From assembly GCA_021604865.1 (NCBI GenBank), contig BQJU01000017.1, forward strand, positions 1 through 64,000: a DNA stretch of 64,000 nucleotides. The letters run 5' to 3'. Shown here piece after piece: positions 26,892 through 32,735 of the stretch (the first letter of the stretch is position 1; the number at the start of each line of letters is the position of its first letter). The position numbers were made by a program, and so were the translations under genes. The notes under the pieces are model-generated. The model did no database searches, had not been told where the DNA came from, and saw only the letters and a program-made list of their open reading frames with translations. Source of the DNA: Saprospiraceae bacterium. GTDB taxonomy: Bacteria > Bacteroidota > Bacteroidia > Chitinophagales > Saprospiraceae.

Positions 26892-27227
26892 TTAATCTTC
26901 TTGGTTTTCTTCGGCTCTCTTTCTGTCTTCGATCATCTTTCTTTTGGTAGCCTCTGATATGGACTTACCTTCACGGGCAGCCCTGGCCATGTTCTGTACA
27001 GCAGAATGGTCAACTCTTAGGGAATGAGTAAGACCAAACTTTTTAATTTTCCCCTTTTTTAGTATTTCAGAGGGATTTTCCATCGGGGGGAGGTTGGGAA
27101 TTTCGATCTTATCTGCTTCCTCTTCAAATTTCGCTACTTCATCTTCTGTTTCAGGAAAGCCATATCCGTATGACCTTAGTGCTTTTTCAAATTCCTCCTC
27201 AAAATTTATTTTATCTGACTTATCCAT
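26892..27227 (-). CDS. Small charged protein between sigma factor and ImmA peptidase; possible anti-sigma or peptidase substrate
   Basis: From ATG 27227 the gene encodes 111 residues, very rich in Glu and Lys, with no membrane segment. The N-terminal half is acidic (INFEEEFEKALRSYGYGF and VAKFEEEADKIEIP). A middle part (SEILKKGKIKKFGLTHSLRV) looks basic and helical, and the end is charged (SISEATKRKMIEDRKRAEE). No HTH or known family is recognisable. The frame is open to TTG 27266, which would overlap the sigma gene stop; the ATG is preferred. Its place between a sigma factor and an ImmA-type peptidase suggests a regulator that binds one and is cleaved by the other. This is inference from order only. 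Confidence 0.7.
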   Translation of the reverse strand: MDKSDKINFEEEFEKALRSYGYGFPETEDEVAKFEEEADKIEIPNLPPMENPSEILKKGKIKKFGLTHSLRVDHSAVQNMARAAREGKSISEATKRKMIEDRKRAEENQED

Positions 27228-27252
27228 GATTGTTGTGTTGGCGGTGGTGAAA

Positions 27253-27927
27253 TTACTCAAGGTCAAAGCTGGAATTGCTTCTGATAAAGTCTTTGACTCT
27301 TTTCAATGCCCTCGATCTTATCTGGCGTAAGTTTTCAGAAGTGGTATCGTAAAGGATGGCAAGACGTTCTAACTCTTCTGTCGGGAGTTTTTTCTTCCCT
27401 TCTTGGAATCTTGTGTATGTAAGAAGAACGTCTCTCTCCCTTTCGGGCAATGCGGCTAATGCCTTGTCGATTAAATCTCGCTCAATACTCGTGGGTTCGT
27501 CATCACGTAGATAGGAGGGTAATTCTGCTGGTTCTGTAGTGGTATCATTTTCTGTGAATTTGTGATTGTTGAGATAAGGGATTGTCACTCTTAACAACTG
27601 CATCATTTCGTTTTTGGCAATTTGAGATAGCCATGCCTTTATTCTACGCTCTAACTTAACCTCGTCGGTTTCCCCTTCTGTTTTAAACGTTTCTGCCCTA
27701 AAGTAAGCTTTGTAAAATGTGTTATGAACCGTTGCTTTGATAAGCGATTGGTCATAGTATGCAGAGCCTTTTGGGCAGTTTTTAAAAACTACTGCGGTTA
27801 TAAAACGAGAGTATCTTGAATAGAACTCATTAAAGGCTTCTTCTGCTTCTTGTGGCTCATCCTCTTGATATAAAGCCATGTAAGCTAAAAGCTCTGTACT
27901 TGTCTCATTGGTCTTCGTTGTCGCCAT
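27253..27927 (-). CDS. Sigma-70 family RNA polymerase sigma factor
   Basis: The 224-residue protein resembles a short sigma factor. An N-terminal region-2-like helical part (FNEFYSRYSRFITAVVFKNC, then RRIKAWLSQIAKNEMMQLLR) precedes a clear region 4, LAALPERERDVLLTYTRF and TSENLRQIRSRALKRVKDF, whose last helix would read the -35 element. It is first in the minus-strand three-gene unit and divergent from the CBASS operon, with 133 bp between the two starts. That spacer holds two outward-facing copies of one promoter-like motif, so the factor may drive both itself and CBASS. Sigma-like regulators of this type are common in Bacteroidota mobile islands. Confidence 0.88.
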   Translation of the reverse strand: MATTKTNETSTELLAYMALYQEDEPQEAEEAFNEFYSRYSRFITAVVFKNCPKGSAYYDQSLIKATVHNTFYKAYFRAETFKTEGETDEVKLERRIKAWLSQIAKNEMMQLLRVTIPYLNNHKFTENDTTTEPAELPSYLRDDEPTSIERDLIDKALAALPERERDVLLTYTRFQEGKKKLPTEELERLAILYDTTSENLRQIRSRALKRVKDFIRSNSSFDLE

Positions 27928-27935
27928 AATCCTTG

Positions 27936-28013
27936 TGATTATCTATACGCCAAATCGTGACATTTTTACTATTGAAACCTTTGTCACGGTTTACTATATA
28001 TAGTAGTAACAGG
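27936..28013. promoter_or_regulatory. Divergent control region between sigma unit and CBASS operon
   Basis: AAATCGTGACA (27952-27962) and TGTCACGGTTT (27982-27992) are inverted copies with one mismatch, 19 bases apart. Read outward, each gives TGTCACGRTTT, with TATA at bases 16-19 of the motif in both directions (TGTCACGATTTGGCGTATA leftward, TGTCACGGTTTACTATATA rightward). They look like two matching -35/-10 pairs. A 14-bp perfect palindrome TACTATATATAGTA (27992-28005) overlaps the rightward one and could be a separate operator. Confidence 0.7.
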
Positions 28014-28060
28014 GGGTTCAGAACACAATATATAGCAATGAGAGAATAAACACAATATGA

Positions 28061-29083
28061 ATGAAAAGAAAATTTAAAGTATTAGCAATTGATGGAGGTG
28101 GTATTAAAGGATTGTATTCCACCAGAGTACTTCAAGAAATAGAGCAACGCTATGGCGATTGTTTCTTGGCTGACCACTTTGATTTGATATGTGGAACCTC
28201 AACGGGGGGGTTAATAGCATTGGCTCTTTCTCTTAGAAAGAAGGCAAGGGAAGTCGCTGACTTTTATGTGCAAAAAGGAGACAAAATCTTTCCATACTCA
28301 AGTTGGCTGTCAAGACAGTTCGCTTTTATTAGACAGACTTTATGGTATGGAAAGTATGGAGATAAAGCCTTAAAGAAATGCCTAGAGGAGTTTCTTGGTG
28401 CTGATACCAGAATGGAAGATGCCCAAGTGTCTTTATGTATACCAAGCTATAACCTGACAAGGGGTGAACCAATAGTATTCAAAACGCCTCATGGTAGTTT
28501 TTATAGGGATCGAAAGATAAAGATGGTTGATGTGGCTCTAGCCACTAGTGCTGCCCCTACATACTTTCCGATAGCAGAACTCAATTATCCCACAATAAAA
28601 GGATTGTTCGTAGACGGAGGCGTATGGGCTAATAATCCAACCTTATGCGGAGTGCTTGAAGCACTAGACCACTTTGTTGGAGAAGGAAAAGAGTTTGACT
28701 CATATAGTGTCTTATCTATTGCGGGCATCAGTAGTTGTAATGGGTGGAAAATGAGCGATCAAAAGCGGAAGTCATTTTGGGGGTGGAAGCATCGGCTATT
28801 TGAAACGCCTTTGGATGGTCAAAATTTCTTTGCAGATCATTTTATGAAAAAGCTGGTAGAAAATACAACACCTTCTGGGCAGTACTTTAGAATTCCTTCG
28901 CCGAGTGTATTATCTAAGGATCACCAGGAAGATATTGATATGGATAAGGCAGGAGAAACGTCGATAAAACTAATAGAAGGGTTAGGACACCAGCAAGGAG
29001 TCGATTACACAACGAAGCCTGAGTATAAAAAGGTGTTAGATACCTTTTTTGAAGATCAAATAATTTACCAAACAACTAAATAG
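28061..29083 (+). CDS. capV: CBASS effector, patatin-like phospholipase CapV-type
   Basis: The 340-residue protein is a patatin-like lipase. The oxyanion loop is DGGGIKGLYS (11-20), the nucleophile is Ser47 in GTSTGG, and the catalytic Asp is Asp185 in FVDGGVWANNP. Length and the position directly before a CD-NTase match CapV, the phospholipase of CBASS that is switched on by a cyclic dinucleotide and degrades the inner membrane of infected cells. The next gene starts 10 bp later. Transcription probably begins at the motif near 27982. The activating nucleotide cannot be read from the sequence. Confidence 0.93.
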   Translation: MKRKFKVLAIDGGGIKGLYSTRVLQEIEQRYGDCFLADHFDLICGTSTGGLIALALSLRKKAREVADFYVQKGDKIFPYSSWLSRQFAFIRQTLWYGKYGDKALKKCLEEFLGADTRMEDAQVSLCIPSYNLTRGEPIVFKTPHGSFYRDRKIKMVDVALATSAAPTYFPIAELNYPTIKGLFVDGGVWANNPTLCGVLEALDHFVGEGKEFDSYSVLSIAGISSCNGWKMSDQKRKSFWGWKHRLFETPLDGQNFFADHFMKKLVENTTPSGQYFRIPSPSVLSKDHQEDIDMDKAGETSIKLIEGLGHQQGVDYTTKPEYKKVLDTFFEDQIIYQTTK

Positions 29084-29093
29084 AACTACACAC

Positions 29094-30092
29094 ATGGCAG
29101 ATTGTCACAACTTATTTTTACAGTACAATGATGACTTGAACATCACGAAATCCAAGAAGAATAGCTTAAAAGATTCCAAAGAAGCTCTGAGGAAACGAAT
29201 TAGAAAGTACTTCAAAGAAAACCATCCTGAGTATGTCCCTCAGTTCTTTATACAAGGGTCGTACAAAATGAAAACCATGATTCACACAAAAGATAATGAG
29301 TGTGACTTGGATGATGGGGTGTACTTCCTTCGTAAGCCAGATGTAACCTGTACTACCTTACAAAAGTGGGTTTACGAGGCGGTTGAAGGTCATACAATAG
29401 GAGGACAGCAACACCGAAAAAAGTGTATTAGGGTAGTCTATTCAGGAGACTATCATGTAGACCTCCCTGTGTATTACAAATTTGAAGAAGATGGAGGCCA
29501 TCCGTTTTTGGCGGTAAAGAATGGGGATTGGGAAGAAAGTGACCCAAAAGAGTTTTTAGAATGGTTTAAAGGTGTCAAAACGGAGCAAATGGTTCGGGTA
29601 TCTCGATACCTTAAAGGTTGGGGTGACCATAAGCGAAATAATATGCCTTCAGGTCTAGCGATGGCGGTTTTGACTGAGAAAAACCTTGTTGCAAACGACC
29701 GAGATGACATTTCTTTAAGAGATACATTAAAAGCAATTAAGGATTCTTTAGAGGTGAAATGGGAATGTATAATGCCCACTACACCTAAAGATGACCTCTT
29801 CAGTAATTATGACGAAACCTTTAAGAAAAATTTCTTTTCTGCCCTCGATGGCTTTATTGCCGATGCTGATGCTGCACTAGATGAAGAATGCCAAGAAAAG
29901 GCAAGCAAGAAATGGAAAAATCATTTGGGAGATAGGTTCCCTCTTGGTGAAAAATGTGAATCAGAGGAGGCCAAATCAATAGGTTCTGCGGAGAAAACTG
30001 GAAGTTTAATTATTGGTGTGCAAGGAAGACCCAAAGAAGAAGGCTTGCGTGCCAGAAGTAAAGGCGGTGTTTATGGGGCAAAAAATCTCTGA
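29094..30092 (+). CDS. CD-NTase (cGAS/DncV-like nucleotidyltransferase)
   Basis: The 332-residue protein is the signal synthase of CBASS. The nucleotidyltransferase signature is complete: GS at 55-56 (FIQGSYKMKT), the metal-binding Asp71 and Asp73 in ECDLDDGVYF, and the third acid Asp123 in YHVDLPVY. SDPKEFLEWF and VSRYLKGWGDHKR resemble the OAS/DncV C-terminal core. The overall pattern is close to DncV, but the clade and product (cyclic di- or trinucleotide) remain open. The C-terminus (SKGGVYGAKNL) would be the likely target of E2-dependent conjugation known from type II CBASS. Its stop overlaps the start of the E2-like gene by 20 bp. Confidence 0.94.
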   Translation: MADCHNLFLQYNDDLNITKSKKNSLKDSKEALRKRIRKYFKENHPEYVPQFFIQGSYKMKTMIHTKDNECDLDDGVYFLRKPDVTCTTLQKWVYEAVEGHTIGGQQHRKKCIRVVYSGDYHVDLPVYYKFEEDGGHPFLAVKNGDWEESDPKEFLEWFKGVKTEQMVRVSRYLKGWGDHKRNNMPSGLAMAVLTEKNLVANDRDDISLRDTLKAIKDSLEVKWECIMPTTPKDDLFSNYDETFKKNFFSALDGFIADADAALDEECQEKASKKWKNHLGDRFPLGEKCESEEAKSIGSAEKTGSLIIGVQGRPKEEGLRARSKGGVYGAKNL

Positions 30093-30513
30093 TAGTAACA
30101 GACAACGTATGTCCATCAGGAAGCTTGAAGGACAAGGATTCATAAGCGATGTGGTCAGTTACGATAATCCTTTTGCTAAACTTGAATGGATGTTTTCTTT
30201 TGGGGAGATTGTATTTCACCATGATGAAAATTCAACTCCTCTGGATTTTTCAAAGTACAAGGTGAGGGTGATTTACAGACCCAATAAGAAAGGAAACAAG
30301 AAAGTTAAAGTCTTCATTGATAAACCTGCTTTGACTAAAAGAAAACACTTGTGGGAAGATGGGAGTTTGTGCCTTTGGAAAGGCACAAAATTTCAGTGGG
30401 AAAAAGGCATGAGTATCAAAAATGACCTGTTTCCGTCAATCTGCACATGGATTTATCACTATGAAAAATGGCTGGAAACAGGCATTTGGCATGGAGAGGA
30501 AGCTGAGCATTGA
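30073..30513 (+). CDS. CBASS-associated E2-like conjugating enzyme
   Basis: From ATG 30073 the gene encodes 146 residues with the CBASS E2 pattern: VRVIYRP, then HLWEDGSLCLWKG with the likely catalytic Cys100, then a helical end ICTWIYHYEKWLETGIWHGEEAEH. In type II CBASS, E2 enzymes act on the CD-NTase C-terminus and prime it. No E1 or JAB (Cap3-like) gene follows, so this is the short, E2-only layout. The frame is open 20 codons upstream inside the CD-NTase gene, but that part is not E2-like. The 20-bp overlap with the CD-NTase gene implies translational coupling. Confidence 0.9.
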   Translation: MGQKISDSNRQRMSIRKLEGQGFISDVVSYDNPFAKLEWMFSFGEIVFHHDENSTPLDFSKYKVRVIYRPNKKGNKKVKVFIDKPALTKRKHLWEDGSLCLWKGTKFQWEKGMSIKNDLFPSICTWIYHYEKWLETGIWHGEEAEH

Positions 30514-30713
30514 AAAAGTGCCACTAAACGGGAACTTATTCACATTGAGACTATGTTGTGCATTTATTTTATTGGTTCAAACATTAAAACATGGTGTTTT
30601 TAATAAATTATCAATCATACTCCAATGGTTTATTGGAGCTGTCGTTCAGTAACGGAGTGAGGAAACTTATCCAACTCACCGAAGACTCAGGGCGAATAGT
30701 TACAAGGAAAAAG

Positions 30714-31091
30714 ATGGATACCGTTTCCAACGTTAACCACCCTGGTATTTATGTTGGAGTTGATGTCCATTCAAGCGAGGAATTTATTCTCCACAATCAT
30801 TACCGAATATTTAAAACTGCCGGTGTCTCCCCATTTTGGGAGTATTCTGCTGGCGAGAAAGTTCATTGGGATAATCGCATCTGTGTAAACAATAAAATAC
30901 AGGTACTTCAAAAAGGGTTAAACCAAGCAATCAGACGAGAAAAATACCACTGGTTGACCAACAACTGCCAAGTAACGGTTAATGATGCTTGTAGCAATCA
31001 GCGCACCTCCGAGGATGTTGGAAAATGGATTGGGCGTATTGCTTTGGGGGTATTTGCTGCGGCTCTTATCAAGGCGACGATAAGTTCATAA
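30714..31091 (+). CDS. LRAT/H-REV107-like permuted papain-fold protein with C-terminal membrane anchor
   Basis: The 125-residue protein (ATG 30714, with AAGGAAAAAG before it) shows the circularly permuted papain layout. His9 is in NHPGIYVGVDV, a second His region ILHNH is at 25-29, and the nucleophile Cys85 is in WLTNNCQVTVNDA. A membrane helix IGRIALGVFAAALIKATI (106-123) ends it, just as in H-REV107/PLAAT phospholipase-acyltransferases. The fold also includes PPPDE deSUMOylases, so a lipid enzyme or an isopeptidase that reverses E2 conjugation are the two main options. It lies 200 bp after the E2 gene on the same strand. I know of no such gene as a standard CBASS part. Confidence 0.78.
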   Translation: MDTVSNVNHPGIYVGVDVHSSEEFILHNHYRIFKTAGVSPFWEYSAGEKVHWDNRICVNNKIQVLQKGLNQAIRREKYHWLTNNCQVTVNDACSNQRTSEDVGKWIGRIALGVFAAALIKATISS

Positions 31092-31306
31092 ACTGTAATA
31101 ACCAAGACTTGATTGAATTGCGTGCAGCCTTACCAAATTTATTTTGATATATTACTATTGTGAATATGGAATACTTCAAAAATTTGTTGAGGTAAACTCT
31201 AGTATCATTTAACATAGAAATGGACACATTTGTGAACTAACTGAATTGGCCTCATAAATGATTCAAATATATTCTATCGTTTATATTTCGCCTTTAGAAA
31301 GCAGCC
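31092..31306. other. Spacer between convergent accessory genes
   Basis: 215 AT-rich bases with no frame, repeat or strong hairpin that I can support. Confidence 0.5.
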
Positions 31307-31651
31307 CTAGACATTTTCTATTACTTTTATTATTTTATCAATTATATCAATTATACCACTATTACTGCCATCCTTTTTTGAAACCAATCCCGGTATTAAA
31401 ACTAATTCTCTAAATTTATATAACTCACGTCGATATAAAGATTTTCGTTTATAAAAAGCCTCCATTAAACTAATATTCCCTACATTTCCGGACAGATGTT
31501 TTACTAGTTCCCTAAATTCATCTGTAGAAAACTTAAATTTTTCTAGGTCTTTTCGATATTTTTCATTTTGAAGAACAACATCTTCTGTTTCAATGCTGAA
31601 AACTTTTAGATCTCTCTTAAGTTCAACAAGTAATTTACCAAAATTTGCCAT
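31307..31651 (-). CDS. Unknown small charged protein, second gene of AT-rich pair
   Basis: The 114-residue protein is helical and charged (FGKLLVELKRDLKVF and EKYRKDLEKFKFSTDEFREL), with no membrane segment or known motif. A middle part (SLYRRELYKFRELVLIPGL) is amphipathic, and the end is hydrophobic-helical (GIIDIIDKIIKVIENV). It begins 12 bp after the membrane protein gene upstream, so the two are one unit. The DNA is distinctly richer in A and T than the flanking chromosome, which supports recent gain. A defence or toxin-immunity role is possible only because of the island setting. Confidence 0.75.
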   Translation of the reverse strand: MANFGKLLVELKRDLKVFSIETEDVVLQNEKYRKDLEKFKFSTDEFRELVKHLSGNVGNISLMEAFYKRKSLYRRELYKFRELVLIPGLVSKKDGSNSGIIDIIDKIIKVIENV

Positions 31652-31663
31652 TCTATATTATTT

Positions 31664-32215
31664 TTAATTTGGTGGATTCCATTCCTTAAATACTGAAAGA
31701 ATATTTTCATATTTACTACTAAAGGGGTCAAAATAATTTTTCCTGATCTTTGAGTTTTTTATTAAGTTTTCAATTTCGCTTTTGTAGTTTTTCTTAAATC
31801 TTTCTCTATTCACGTTTCCTGTTAAATATAAGTTACATGCATTTTCATAAATATTCAACCAAGCCTCAATTTTTGCATTTAAAACTTTCTTCCTTAAAGA
31901 ACTATCTTCATTAGGTCTACTCTTTTTAAAATCCTCTAGGTCGATAGCAGCATTCGTAATTTCACTAATAGCATTATTAAGCATTGCTCTTAATTTTTTT
32001 TCACTGCTAGCCATGATATTATCAGTTGCTTTAACTGCAAGAAAATTTGCTTCTTTAGCCATATTTAATGCTTCCTGACTTGATTTACTTGTGTTCTCAA
32101 GTCTTTTTTTATCTGTTTTTAATCTACGGTAAGAAATAATTAAAGATAATAAGGACAATATAATTGCAAAAGTAGATATGATTATTGGTATAATATTTAT
32201 TGCTAATTCGTTCAA
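31664..32215 (-). CDS. Unknown membrane-anchored coiled protein, first gene of AT-rich pair
   Basis: The 183-residue protein begins with one membrane helix (about 5-28, INIIPIIISTFAIILSLLSL). It continues as a charged helical, probably coiled-coil region (KKRLENTSKSSQEALNMAKE and onward) and a helical C-terminal part (FKKNYKSEIENLIKNSKIRKN). The start codon is TTG at 32215, immediately before the membrane helix, so the exact N-terminus is uncertain. No family is recognised. Base composition differs clearly from the core genes. It forms a two-gene unit with the 114-residue gene downstream. Confidence 0.75.
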   Translation of the reverse strand: MNELAINIIPIIISTFAIILSLLSLIISYRRLKTDKKRLENTSKSSQEALNMAKEANFLAVKATDNIMASSEKKLRAMLNNAISEITNAAIDLEDFKKSRPNEDSSLRKKVLNAKIEAWLNIYENACNLYLTGNVNRERFKKNYKSEIENLIKNSKIRKNYFDPFSSKYENILSVFKEWNPPN

Positions 32216-32489
32216 TTTTTATTGGATTTTTATTATTCTAATTTAGATACTTACGTATTCATAAATTAACTAATTGGGGCATTGGTTGCACGCAATATTT
32301 CCTATCCGCCATAAAGTTGCCGACATACAACTACATTCTCAAATTTCTTATCAATGAATAGTTTATCTCTTATTTCACAAACCTACCAGTCTCTAAAACT
32401 AATCAATTCCAGAAGATTAAAAGCAAATTAAGGTATTGAAATGCCAAATACCCGTTCTAAAAACAAAGAACAAATTATTCGATTCTTTA
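32216..32489. other. Spacer before integrase remnant
   Basis: 274 AT-rich bases. I see no gene, strong hairpin or copy of the tRNA 3' end that could mark an attachment site. Confidence 0.5.
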
Positions 32490-32690
32490 CTACAACAACC
32501 CATCCAACGCATCAATCTCCTCATTCTTGAACTTAGCAATATAGTGCTGAGTCACATCGAGCGAGGATTGACCTAGTGCCTCCTTGATCTTTGGAGCAGA
32601 TACGTCATTTTGGACCAGTACATTGGTGTAGGAGGCTTTTCCAGGTCAAAGCCATAACATGTGCTGGTTAATTTCTGGCGAGATGAAATG
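32490..32690 (-). pseudogene. 3' remnant of a tyrosine recombinase (integrase)
   Basis: The minus-strand frame ending at TAG 32492-32490 reads ASYTNVLVQNDVSAPKIKEA, then LGQSSLDVTQHYIAKF, then a charged end NEEIDALDGLL. This is the C-terminal part of a Bacteroidota phage-type integrase: the LGH-like box (here LGQSS) and the catalytic Tyr in THY/QHY position are recognisable. The frame breaks near 32645, and upstream DNA holds only scrambled hints (KLTS in another frame), so the rest has been lost. It marks the right end of the accessory island and abuts the regulator gene whose stop is at 32736. Confidence 0.75.
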
Positions 32691-32735
32691 TGGTTAGTCC
32701 ATGGGTTTAGCTCACCAATACCTTTTTTCTTGAAA

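Noticed and set aside
30422-30652. 76-codon frame overlapping the end of the E2-like gene
   Set aside because: It is in another frame over clear E2 coding sequence and has no family resemblance.
30591-30713. 41-codon N-terminal extension of the LRAT-like protein
   Set aside because: The internal ATG at 30714 has a good ribosome site and directly precedes the conserved domain; the extension looks non-coding.
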